A stretch of 7,026 bases of DNA from HyVt-337 sp964428895 (GCA_964428895.1 CAYRZU010000116.1:1-7026), one strand, 5' to 3'; positions 1 to 7,018 are shown, counted from the first letter of the stretch. A program made the numbers and translations. The notes: generated from the sequence alone by a model not told the origin.

Positions 1-349
1 TTCGGCATCTGACAGACGGTCTTTGGGGTTGTTGTATTGCTCGCCCGACGTCGGTCAGGTCCGCCCCGGTCAGGTCCGCGTTGGTGAAGTCGGCGTCGTC
101 GAGCCTGCCGTAATCGAGGCGCGACCCCATCAGGTGGGCCGTTTGCAGGGACGTGCCCTCCATCCAGCACCCCGTGATGTCCACGCCGACCAAGTCCGCG
201 TAGTCCAGCGTTTGGCCGGAAAGCACCACCCCCGGCACGGGCGAATCCGGGCTGATCTGGACCCCATTGTCCCAGCGGTAGATTTGTCCCGAAGCGGCCG
301 AGCAGGCCAGCCCCACGCAGATGCATGAGAGAATCAGCGTTCGCCTCAT
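1..349 (-). CDS. Secreted pentapeptide-repeat protein, N-terminal part (cut by window edge)
   Basis: My own reading of the minus strand gives an open frame of 116 codons from ATG at 349, running off the window at base 1. Residues 1-21 look like a Sec signal peptide: Arg-Arg, then a hydrophobic core (LILSCICVGLA), with likely cleavage after Ala-Ser-Gly before Gln22. Residues 48-102 form about eleven pentapeptide quintets with Leu, Phe, Met or Ile at the centre, the clearest being ADFTN, ADLTG and ADLTD. Such repeats fold as a right-handed quadrilateral beta-helix. The protein is therefore probably exported, and its function is unknown. An AGGGAG ribosome site at 361-356 lies 6 bases before the ATG. 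The last 14 or so visible residues (GRAIQQPQRPSVRCR) leave the repeat pattern, so either the repeats end or a frameshift lies near base 49. It is transcribed away from the sugar operon and need not share its role. Confidence 0.72.
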   Translation of the reverse strand, partial: MRRTLILSCICVGLACSAASGQIYRWDNGVQISPDSPVPGVVLSGQTLDYADLVGVDITGCWMEGTSLQTAHLMGSRLDYGRLDDADFTNADLTGADLTDVGRAIQQPQRPSVRCR

Positions 350-407
350 GGTCTTCTCCCTGTGTGCAGCGCAAGTCACGGCGCCCGTTATTGCCGCTAT
401 CCGTCCT

Positions 408-465
408 TGAGATATGAGCTTTGGGCCGCCCAGTGGGCGGGCCCGACCCTCCTTATGATATCTCA
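408..465. repeat. Nested inverted repeat in the divergent control region
   Basis: A perfect 8-base inverted repeat, TGAGATAT at 408-415 and ATATCTCA at 458-465, encloses a second, GC-rich palindrome at 423-444. The inner element pairs CCGCCCA (426-432) with TGGGCGG (434-440) around base 433. Three more G-C pairs form outside it if G441 is bulged. No T-run follows on either strand, so it does not look like an intrinsic terminator. The right outer arm overlaps the predicted -10 box of the minus-strand promoter, and the inner hairpin would lie at the very start of that gene's transcript. It could be an operator pair, a leader hairpin, or simply a structured spacer. The geometry is seen directly and the function is inference. 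Confidence 0.5.
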
Positions 466-482
466 CCTGAGAGCGCGGTCAA
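455..482 (-). promoter_or_regulatory. Predicted sigma70-type promoter for the pentapeptide-repeat gene
   Basis: On the minus strand a -35 box TTGACC (482-477, 5 of 6 to consensus) is followed after 16 bases by a -10 box TATCAT (460-455, 5 of 6). Transcription would start near base 448, giving a leader of about 100 bases before the ATG at 349. The leader would contain the GC-rich hairpin at 423-444. It is the best consensus match I found in the control region, but it is a pattern match only. Confidence 0.5.
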
Positions 483-499
483 TCAATCTTAGGACGTTC

Positions 500-528
500 T
501 TTTCATCTCCAGGCCGGGCCGCTATACC
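500..528 (+). promoter_or_regulatory. Weak candidate promoter for the glycosidase operon
   Basis: TTTTCA (500-505) and TATACC (523-528) are separated by 17 bases, each matching 4 of 6 consensus positions. Transcription would start near 535, leaving a short leader of about 30 bases that includes the AAGGAG ribosome site at 550-555. The position is right, but the match is weak enough that an activator or another sigma factor may be involved, or the real promoter may lie elsewhere between 410 and 540. Confidence 0.28.
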
Positions 529-565
529 TTACGGTTTCTCAACCTAGCCAAGGAGATCATCGCTG

Positions 566-1900
566 ATGGCCGCGAAGCCCTATGCCGAACGTTACCGTCC
601 ACAGTTCCACTTTACCTCCGCTAAGGGGTGGCACAACGACCCCAACGGGTGCGTGTTCTACGACGGCGAGTACCACCTGTTCTTTCAGCACAACCCCAAA
701 GGCACCAACTGGGGCAACATGACCTGGGGCCACGCCGTCAGCGCCGACCTGGTCCACTGGGAGCAACTCGACCACGCGATCCATCCGGATGAACTGGGCA
801 CGATCTTCTCCGGCTCGGCCGTCATCGATGAAAACGACACGTCCGGCTTCGGCGGCGGTGAGCATCCGCCGTTGGTGGCGATCTTCACCTACGCCGGCGA
901 GCCGTTCACCCAGGGAATCGCCACCAGCACCGACCGCGGGCGAACCATGACCAAGTTCGACGGCAACCCGGTCCTGGCCAACCAGACCGGCGGCAGTGAC
1001 CGCGACCCCAAGGTGCTCTGGCACGAGCCGACCGGCCAATGGGTGATGGTGCTCTACCTGGACGCGGGCGGCCAGCGGCTGGCGTTCTTCACCTCGCCCG
1101 ATCTGAAAGCCTGGACCAAGGTCTCCGAACTGCCGAACTTCTTCGAGTGTCCCGACCTGTTCGAATTGCCCGTCGATGGTGATGCCGCCAACACCAAGTG
1201 GGTGCTCTACGGCGCCAACGGCCACTACCTGCTGGGCCAATTCGACGGCGCGACCTTCACCCCGGATTCGCCCGGCAAGCGGCCGATGGACACCGGGGGG
1301 AACTTCTACGCCGCCCAGAGCTTCAACAACATGCCGGACGGCCGATGCGTTCAGATCGGCTGGATGGCCGGCGGCGTTTACCCGGATATGCCCTTCAACC
1401 AGCAGATGAGCTTCCCCTGTGAACTGACGCTCAAGACCTTCGGAGACGACGTCTGCGTCTGTCGCTGGCCGGTCGAGGAAATCGAGGACCTGTACACCGA
1501 TTCGGTAACCTTCAGCAACGTGCCGCTTAAGATGGGCGCCAACCCGCTGGCCGAGGTCGAAGGCGACTTGTTCGATATCGAGATGGCGTTCCGCCCCGGC
1601 AGCGCTTCGGAAGTGACGCTCTGCGTCAACGGCCGAACCATCAACTACGTGGCCGATTCGGAATACCTGTCGTTCGGAAAAGGCACCGCCTGGCTGCCGG
1701 CTGAAGACGGGCTGGTCAAGCTCCGCCTGCTGATCGACCGCGCCTCGGTGGAGATGTTCGCCCAACAGGGAAAGGTATCGGTAAGCACCTGTTTCGTGCC
1801 CGGCCAGCAGGCGACCACACTGGACCTGTTCGCTCGGGGTGGCGAGGCCGTGCTGGAATCGATGACCATCACCAAGCTGCGTTCGGCCTGGCCGGCCTAG
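566..1900 (+). CDS. Glycoside hydrolase family 32 beta-fructosidase (sucrose, inulin or levan type), cytoplasmic
   Basis: This 444-residue protein hydrolyses terminal beta-D-fructofuranosides with retention, by family. The GH32 catalytic signature is complete: Trp-His-Asn-Asp-Pro-Asn-Gly at 22-28 with Asp25 as nucleophile, Arg-Asp-Pro at 146-148 with Asp147 stabilising the transition state, and Glu-Cys at 194-195 with Glu194 as acid/base. Other family hallmarks are the HLFFQHNP stretch (37-44), WGHAVSADLVHW (54-65) and FSGSAV (81-86). An N-terminal five-bladed beta-propeller spans roughly residues 10-290. The C-terminal GH32 beta-sandwich runs from about 300 to 440 and includes the typical Asp391-Arg-x-Ser-x-Glu396-x-Phe segment. 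The length is normal for the family. There is no signal peptide, which suggests action on imported oligosaccharides. The start is supported by AAGGAG at 550-555, 10 bases before the ATG. It is the first gene of the operon. Exact substrate (sucrose, fructo-oligosaccharide or levan) cannot be read from sequence. Confidence 0.93.
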   Translation: MAAKPYAERYRPQFHFTSAKGWHNDPNGCVFYDGEYHLFFQHNPKGTNWGNMTWGHAVSADLVHWEQLDHAIHPDELGTIFSGSAVIDENDTSGFGGGEHPPLVAIFTYAGEPFTQGIATSTDRGRTMTKFDGNPVLANQTGGSDRDPKVLWHEPTGQWVMVLYLDAGGQRLAFFTSPDLKAWTKVSELPNFFECPDLFELPVDGDAANTKWVLYGANGHYLLGQFDGATFTPDSPGKRPMDTGGNFYAAQSFNNMPDGRCVQIGWMAGGVYPDMPFNQQMSFPCELTLKTFGDDVCVCRWPVEEIEDLYTDSVTFSNVPLKMGANPLAEVEGDLFDIEMAFRPGSASEVTLCVNGRTINYVADSEYLSFGKGTAWLPAEDGLVKLRLLIDRASVEMFAQQGKVSVSTCFVPGQQATTLDLFARGGEAVLESMTITKLRSAWPA

Positions 1901-1931
1901 GCGACGCGAAGCTCACGAAAGGGCTCTGATC

Positions 1932-4900
1932 ATGCTGCGCATTGAATCGGTTCAACCGACCTGTCTGTTCGCACACGGCCAGCCGGATCTGCTCCAGGCT
2001 GTCGACGTGACGATCAAGAATACGGCCAAGGCGCCGACGGCCGGGGCCACGCTGACGTTCAGTTTCCCCGGGCGCGAGTCGGTGGTCTGTGACCTCGAAG
2101 CCGTCGAGCCCAAGATCAGCACGTGCCGCGTGAAGGTCCCCGACGTCCGCGAGGCCTGCACGGTTCCCGTGGAACTAACGGCCTCGCGCTGCAAGACCGA
2201 CACGTTCTCCCTGGAGTGGACGCCGCGAAAGCACTGGGAGATCCACCTGATCCCCATCGCCCACCACGATTACGGCTACACCGACCCGATCGAGGACATC
2301 CTCCACTTCTACGTGGATCTCTACACCAAGGTCGCGGACTACTGCGAGGCGACGGCCGAGTGGTCCGAAGAGGCCCGCTTTCACTACACCTGTGAAGGGG
2401 CGTGGTCGCTGCGCCACTTCATGAGGACGGCCGACGAGGCGGCTGTCGACAAGCTCGCCAAGTATGTGGCCGAGGGCCGCGTGGAAATCCCGGCCCTGCT
2501 GGGCAACCAGACGTCCGGCATGTGCGCCCACGAGGAAATGGTGCGATTGGCCTATCCGTCGCGACAGCTCCAGGACCGGCTGGGGGGTGAGATCTGCGTT
2601 GGCAGCATCACCGATATCCCGGGACTGAGCTGGGCCTTGCCCACCGTGCTGGCCGGCGCCGGCGTGAAGTACTTCTTCGCCGGCCTGCCGCATTATTTCA
2701 CCTGGCCGGAATCGCACACCAGTTGGGATGAATCCCAAATCGTCCGCGAGACCGGCGTCTCCGAGGCGTTCTGGTGGGAAGGGCCCGACGGGTCCAAGGT
2801 GTTGGTCTCCTATCAGGGCGGCTACGGTGGGTTCGGCAGCCCCCAGTCGGTCGACGACGTCATGGAATGGCTCCCGCCCGCGCTGGACGGGATGGACGCC
2901 AAGGGCAATCCGTTCTCGGTCTTTCGTGCCCCGGCCTACGGTTGCGGCGACAACACGCCCACCAGCACGATCGGGTGCGAGATCGCACGAGACTGGAACC
3001 GCACCTGGGCGTTCCCCAAGCTGCGGATGTCGACCAATACCAAGTTCTTCAAGGCCCTCGAGCCCCAGTGCGAGAACCTGCGGACCTTCTGCGGCGAACT
3101 GCCGCACACCGATTACGCGGTCGGGGCGGTCTCGACCGCCAAGGAGACATCGCTGAACCGCGTGACCCACGATTACCTGCCGGCCATTGAGCGGTTCGCC
3201 ACCATCGCGTCGGTCGAAGACCCCGGCCTGCTGACCCCGGGCAGCGGCCACTTCCACAACACGCGCGTCATGCCGCTGGACATTCCCCAGATGGGCCAGA
3301 GCCACCGCCTCGACGACGCCTATTACGACATGATGATGTTTGACGAGCACACCTGGGGCATGTGGTGCCCGGTGGGCTCGATTCAGGACTTCAACTGGCA
3401 CGACAAGGCCCGCCACGCTTACCGGGCCGCCAGCACCACCACCATCCTGGGCCGCCGCGCCCTCAACAGCATCGGCAAGGGCATCGCCCGCGAAGAGGGC
3501 ACGCACGTGGTCGTCTTCAATCCGCTGACCCGCCAGCGCAGCGACGTGGTTCGCATCACCGGCCTGGAAACCGACAACATGTGGATGATCAATGAGGCTA
3601 ACCTCACCGGTAAGCCGTTCGAGCTGATCGATCTGGCCACAGGCAAGCCCGCGCCGTACCAGCTTCTCGAATTGGACTCGCCGCAAGGGCCTCATCCTCA
3701 TACGTCCGGTCGGTACGCCATGGGGACGCTCCAACAGAACCTGAAATACGAACTGCTCTTCAAGGCCGCGGACGTCCCGCCGGTCGGTTACAAGACCTTC
3801 AAGTTTGTCCCGGCCGATGAGGCGCCGACATTCGAGACCACCTTGAAGGTGACGGAGAACACCGTCGAGAACGAGTTCTTCAAAGTCACCGTCAATGCCA
3901 AGACCGGCCTGATCGAGAGCGTCTTCGAGAAGCAACTCGGTCGTGAGCTGATGGACGCCGATGCTGAGCACGCCGCCAATCAGTTGGTGGTCAAGCACGC
4001 CAAGACCGCTCGTGTAAAGACCGGCTCGAAAGGCAAGGTCAAGATCGGCCAGACCGGCCCGGTCATGGCCAGCCTGGTGGTGACGAGCCAGGCCCCGGGC
4101 TGTCCGCAAGTGACGCAGGAAATCGCGTTGCTGGACGGCGTCAAACGCGTCGACTTCAACAACCGCGTGCTGAAGGACTCCACGCCGCTGCTGGAACTGC
4201 ACTTCGCGTTCCCGTTCAAGGTGGATCAACCCCAGTTCGCCTTCGAAGCCGGCAATGCCGTTATGCAGCCCTTCGCCAATCAGTTCCCCGGTTCGAACAC
4301 CAACTACTACTCGGTCCAGCACTGGGCGGACGTCTCCGACGGGCAGGTTGGCATTACACTGACCCCGATCGACTCGCATCTGGTGGAGTTCGGTGGGATC
4401 CATCCGTTCCATGTTTCGCCCGCTCACCGCAACGTGGAGCCCAAGGATTTCAAGCAGGGCTACGTCGACAAATCGGCCGTTACGACGGGCCACATGTACT
4501 CGTTCGTGCTGGCTAGCAACTTCTGCACCAACTTCCAGCCGAGCCAGCAGGGAGATCTGCTGTTTCGCTACTCGCTGACCACGCACGAGGGCGACTGGCA
4601 GACCGGGCAGCCGCGCGACTTCGGTTGGGCCCGGGCCAATCCACTCATGGCGTCGGTCCTGAACCACCACAGCCAAGGCCACCGGTCGGTGACGGATAGT
4701 TTTTGTCAGGTCGATCAGTCGAATGTCGTTCTGACCACACTCAAACGGGCCGACGACGATAACGGTCTGATCGTTCGCCTGATGGAAACCCAAGGCGAGG
4801 CGACGGAGACGACGGTGTCGTTGCCGTTCGTCAACATCGCCGGGGCGAATCGAACGGACGTGGTCGAACGGAACGGGAAGCCAATCGCGTGCGAAGGCAA

Positions 4901-4961
4901 CCGCGTGACGGTTACCGTGCCCGCGTTCGGCATCACCACGTTCCGCGTGAGGACGGCCTAG
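1932..4961 (+). CDS. GH38-type alpha-mannosidase-like protein with N-terminal beta-sandwich
   Basis: At 1009 residues this protein has the usual length of family 38 alpha-mannosidases. Residues 1-100 look like an Ig-like beta-sandwich (VDVTIKN and LTFSFPG strands). The catalytic domain begins at HLIPIAHHDYGYTD (105-118), the counterpart of the GH38 HxD zinc motif, with His111 and Asp113 as likely ligands. SITDIPGLSWALP (225-237) matches the segment carrying the catalytic nucleophile, here Asp228. YGCGDNTPTS (336-345) resembles the GDGGG loop of bacterial members. DEHTWG (471-476) offers His473 as the last zinc ligand. The C-terminal half starts with VVVFNPLTRQRSDVV (526-540), typical of the beta-rich GH38 C-terminal region. 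No signal peptide is visible, so it is probably cytoplasmic. A GAAAGGG ribosome site (1917-1923) precedes the ATG, 31 bases after the GH32 stop. The motifs are divergent, resembling GH38-like families of unknown specificity, so mannoside cleavage is likely but not certain. Confidence 0.8.
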   Translation: MLRIESVQPTCLFAHGQPDLLQAVDVTIKNTAKAPTAGATLTFSFPGRESVVCDLEAVEPKISTCRVKVPDVREACTVPVELTASRCKTDTFSLEWTPRKHWEIHLIPIAHHDYGYTDPIEDILHFYVDLYTKVADYCEATAEWSEEARFHYTCEGAWSLRHFMRTADEAAVDKLAKYVAEGRVEIPALLGNQTSGMCAHEEMVRLAYPSRQLQDRLGGEICVGSITDIPGLSWALPTVLAGAGVKYFFAGLPHYFTWPESHTSWDESQIVRETGVSEAFWWEGPDGSKVLVSYQGGYGGFGSPQSVDDVMEWLPPALDGMDAKGNPFSVFRAPAYGCGDNTPTSTIGCEIARDWNRTWAFPKLRMSTNTKFFKALEPQCENLRTFCGELPHTDYAVGAVSTAKETSLNRVTHDYLPAIERFATIASVEDPGLLTPGSGHFHNTRVMPLDIPQMGQSHRLDDAYYDMMMFDEHTWGMWCPVGSIQDFNWHDKARHAYRAASTTTILGRRALNSIGKGIAREEGTHVVVFNPLTRQRSDVVRITGLETDNMWMINEANLTGKPFELIDLATGKPAPYQLLELDSPQGPHPHTSGRYAMGTLQQNLKYELLFKAADVPPVGYKTFKFVPADEAPTFETTLKVTENTVENEFFKVTVNAKTGLIESVFEKQLGRELMDADAEHAANQLVVKHAKTARVKTGSKGKVKIGQTGPVMASLVVTSQAPGCPQVTQEIALLDGVKRVDFNNRVLKDSTPLLELHFAFPFKVDQPQFAFEAGNAVMQPFANQFPGSNTNYYSVQHWADVSDGQVGITLTPIDSHLVEFGGIHPFHVSPAHRNVEPKDFKQGYVDKSAVTTGHMYSFVLASNFCTNFQPSQQGDLLFRYSLTTHEGDWQTGQPRDFGWARANPLMASVLNHHSQGHRSVTDSFCQVDQSNVVLTTLKRADDDNGLIVRLMETQGEATETTVSLPFVNIAGANRTDVVERNGKPIACEGNRVTVTVPAFGITTFRVRTA

Positions 4962-4966
4962 GCCGC

Positions 4967-4971
4967 GGGAG
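4967..4971 (+). promoter_or_regulatory. Ribosome binding site that fixes the start of the beta-propeller gene
   Basis: GGGAG lies 7 bases before the ATG at 4979 and just after the stop of the mannosidase-like gene (4959-4961). The same frame is open further upstream to an ATG at 4889, but that extension lies inside the preceding gene and encodes an Arg/His-rich stretch with no family character. The start at 4979 is therefore preferred. Confidence 0.7.
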
Positions 4972-4978
4972 TGCAGCA

Positions 4979-5908
4979 ATGAACGAGACGTTCTGGGGTC
5001 TATTCAGCGAGGATTCAGCCGCGAATTGCGCCCGGTGGACGCGTTCGCCGGCCAATCCCGTCATTCCGGCCGAGGGTGACTCGTGGAAGGCCGTCTGGAC
5101 GGCCAATCCGGACGTGCTGGCCATTGGCGGGCGGCGGTTGCTGTACTACCGCGGGCACGCTAAGGACGGCCACGATCGTATCGGCGTGGCCGAGATCGTC
5201 AGCGTGTCGCGCGACGGTATTGAGATCCATGACCTGCACGAGACCCCCGTGGTCGACGTCGGCGGGCCCGGCCGATTCGACGATCAGCACGTGCTCGATC
5301 CGGCGGCGATGGCCTACTGCGGCGCGGTGCTGCTGCTGTTCTCGGCGGTCGGGTCTGAGGGCGACTGCGTGGGTCTGGCGATGAGCCACGACGACGGGCA
5401 GACGTTCTGGACGTTCGGCAATGTGTTCGCCGGACGTGCCCCCGAGATCGTCGTGAAGGACGACCTGCTTCACATGCTGTTCCAGCGCGAGATCAACGGC
5501 ACGCACTACGAAACGTTCCTCGCTAAGAGCCCTGACGGCATGAAGTGGGAAATGATTCGGGACGAGCCGGTGCTGGCCCCGGGCGCGGCCGGTTCGTGGA
5601 ACAGCTTCGACGTTTGCACCGCCCGCGTAGCTGAATCCGACGGCGTGTTCTACATGCTCTACGCCGGCAGCGACAGCAAATGGGACGTTCCCGACGCGTT
5701 CGGCCTGGCCCGCTCGACCGACCTGATCCACTGGGAACACCACCCGGGCAACCCGGTCTTCGGCTTGGGTGACAAGGACGGCCCCGATGGCGGCGGCATC
5801 TGGTTCCCGGCGCTGCTGGAAGAAGGCGATTTCTTCGCCATGCTCTATGAAGGCACCCGGGCCGACGCCGTCACCAGCCAAATCTGCCAAGCCAGCATCG
5901 ACAAATAG
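4979..5908 (+). CDS. Five-bladed beta-propeller glycosidase-like protein (GH43/GH32/GH130 superfamily)
   Basis: A 309-residue single-domain protein. Repeated strands of the type LLYYRGH, LLLFSAV, LHMLFQR, FYMLYAG and FFAMLYEG mark the blades of a five-bladed propeller. Acidic residues sit where the clan places its catalytic trio: AlaAsnProAspVal at 42-46 (Asp45), Val-Leu-Asp-Pro at 105-108 (Asp107), and Arg-Ala-Pro-Glu at 153-156 (Glu156). These assignments are by analogy with GH43 and are not certain. STDLIHWEHHPGNPVF (246-261) echoes SADLVHWEQ of the neighbouring GH32 enzyme, consistent with common superfamily membership. There is no GH32-type beta-sandwich, no signal peptide, and no clear GH32 RDP or GH130 EDP motif. 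The family is therefore unresolved. It could be a glycosidase, a phosphorylase or a non-catalytic propeller. The gene lies 17 bases after the GH38-like gene and 12 bases before the UroD-like gene, pointing to a role in the same glycan pathway. Confidence 0.75.
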   Translation: MNETFWGLFSEDSAANCARWTRSPANPVIPAEGDSWKAVWTANPDVLAIGGRRLLYYRGHAKDGHDRIGVAEIVSVSRDGIEIHDLHETPVVDVGGPGRFDDQHVLDPAAMAYCGAVLLLFSAVGSEGDCVGLAMSHDDGQTFWTFGNVFAGRAPEIVVKDDLLHMLFQREINGTHYETFLAKSPDGMKWEMIRDEPVLAPGAAGSWNSFDVCTARVAESDGVFYMLYAGSDSKWDVPDAFGLARSTDLIHWEHHPGNPVFGLGDKDGPDGGGIWFPALLEEGDFFAMLYEGTRADAVTSQICQASIDK

Positions 5909-5920
5909 GAGCGCTCGGCC

Positions 5921-7018
5921 ATGCCGAAGTCCATGACCTCCAAGGAACGCGTCCTTGCGGCGATTCATCACGCCGAGCCCGACCGCGTGCCGGTCAACTA
6001 TTACGGCGAGCCGGACGTGGATCGGCGGCTTCGGGAGCACTTCGGCACGGATGATCTGAACGTGGCGCTCGGCGTGGACTTCCGCAGCGTGGGCGCGGCC
6101 TACACCGGCCCGCAACTGCACGAGAGCAAGGGGGACATTCTGGTCGACAACTGGGGCATCCATGTTAAGCGTGTGGAGACGTCCGAGGGCGAGATATGGG
6201 ACTACTGCACCTGGCCCCTGCAAAACGCCACGCTCGAGGAGATCGAAGCCTGGCCCATGCCGCACCCGGACGACCACGATTACCAGGGCGTGCTCGCCCA
6301 GTGTGAGGCCGTCAAGGACTTCTGCATTTGCGGCGGTTCGTGCGGCCTGCCGGATATCATCAACGGCTGCGGCATGCTGCGGACCATGGAGCAGGTGCTG
6401 ATCGACCTGATTACCGACGATCCGGCCGGCCTGCGACTGATCGACAAACGCAATGACATCAGCGTGGAGGTCACGCGCCGCACCTTCGAGGTTATCGGCA
6501 AGAAGGTCGACCTGATGTGCCTGGGCGAAGACCTCGGCACTCAGCGCGGGCCCACCATCAGCCTGGAAACGTTCCGCAAGCACATCCGCCCCCGCATGCA
6601 GCAGTTCGTGGACATCGCCAAGGCTTACGACATCCCGTGCATGATCCACTCCTGCGGGTCGAGCAGTTGGGCGTTCGACGATTTCCTGGAGATGGGTATC
6701 ACCGTGGTCGAAACGCTCCAGCCGGAGGCCAAGGATATGTCGCCGGCGTACTTGAAGGACCGGTGGGGGGACCGCCTCGCCTTCCACGGCTGCATCTCCA
6801 CGGCCGGGCCGCTCGCCTATGGCACGCCGGAAGACGTCGACGCCAACGTCCGCGAGACGCTTGAGATCATGATGCCGGGCGGCGGCTACATCTTCTCGCC
6901 CACCCACACCGTGATGGAAAACACCCCGACCGAGAACGTTCTGGCGATGTATGAGGCCGTCCGCAAGTACGGCGTGTACGTCGTCAGCGACAATGGTAAT
7001 CCGTGGGCGTTGAACTAA
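5921..7018 (+). CDS. Uroporphyrinogen decarboxylase (UroD)/MtaA-family protein, not HemE
   Basis: A complete 365-residue UroD-fold (TIM-barrel) protein. Family features are the N-terminal SKERVLAAIHHAEPDRVPV (7-25), GEDLGTQRGPTISLETFRKHIRP (202-224), HSCGSSSWAFDDFLEMGI (243-260) and GTPEDVDANVRETLE (301-315). True HemE enzymes have an Arg-Gln-Ala-Gly-Arg signature after the DRVPV-like start. Here that place reads NYYGEPDVDRRLREHF (26-41), so haem synthesis is unlikely. His243-x-Cys245 matches the start of the zinc-binding HxC...C motif of methylcobalamin:coenzyme M methyltransferases (MtaA, CmuA). Cys291 is a candidate third ligand, though closer than I recall for MtaA. The likely chemistry is methyl transfer to or from a corrinoid, but the substrate is unknown. 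AGGAG (5907-5911) overlaps the previous stop codon and sits 9 bases before ATG 5921. A second in-frame ATG at 5933 is less well placed. Tight spacing ties the gene to the sugar operon. Confidence 0.85.
   Translation: MPKSMTSKERVLAAIHHAEPDRVPVNYYGEPDVDRRLREHFGTDDLNVALGVDFRSVGAAYTGPQLHESKGDILVDNWGIHVKRVETSEGEIWDYCTWPLQNATLEEIEAWPMPHPDDHDYQGVLAQCEAVKDFCICGGSCGLPDIINGCGMLRTMEQVLIDLITDDPAGLRLIDKRNDISVEVTRRTFEVIGKKVDLMCLGEDLGTQRGPTISLETFRKHIRPRMQQFVDIAKAYDIPCMIHSCGSSSWAFDDFLEMGITVVETLQPEAKDMSPAYLKDRWGDRLAFHGCISTAGPLAYGTPEDVDANVRETLEIMMPGGGYIFSPTHTVMENTPTENVLAMYEAVRKYGVYVVSDNGNPWALN

Larger units (their letters stand above)
566..7018 (+). other. Predicted four-gene glycan-utilisation operon
   Basis: GH32, GH38-like, beta-propeller and UroD-like genes run in one direction with gaps of 31, 17 and 12 bases. 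Each has its own ribosome site, and I see no hairpin-plus-T-run terminator between them. Only 8 bases remain after the last stop, so the operon may continue beyond the window. No transporter, regulator or sugar kinase is present in the visible part. Co-transcription is inferred from spacing. Confidence 0.7.

Noticed and set aside
23..328. Plus-strand frame of 101 codons at the left end
   Set aside because: It is the complement of the pentapeptide-repeat gene. Its Val/Arg/Gln-rich repeats simply reflect the GACCTG-type repeat codons on the other strand.
421..446. GC-rich hairpin as an intrinsic terminator
   Set aside because: There is no T-run after it on either strand, and it lies upstream of both flanking genes rather than downstream.
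447..454. Strong Shine-Dalgarno-like AAGGAGGG on the minus strand
   Set aside because: No start codon follows at a usable distance. It falls just downstream of the predicted -10 box at the likely transcription start.
362..547. Plus-strand frame of 61 codons in the divergent control region
   Set aside because: No ribosome site at its start, no recognisable motif, and it overlaps predicted promoter elements and the inverted repeat.
557..1765. Open minus-strand frame of 402 codons antisense to the GH32 gene
   Set aside because: The GH32 gene has all catalytic motifs. The antisense product has low-complexity, shadow-type composition.
4889..4978. Upstream extension of the beta-propeller gene to ATG 4889
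   Set aside because: The extra 30 residues overlap the end of the GH38-like gene and look like a shadow. A good ribosome site supports ATG 4979.
2175..4979. Open minus-strand frame of 934 codons antisense to the GH38-like gene
   Set aside because: Composition is rich in Arg, Gly, Val and His with no recognisable domain. It mirrors the G/C-rich third positions of the plus-strand gene, which carries clear family motifs throughout.
5015..6907. Open minus-strand frame of 630 codons antisense to the propeller and UroD-like genes
   Set aside because: It spans two well-supported plus-strand genes and their junction, has no family motif, and is explained by codon bias.
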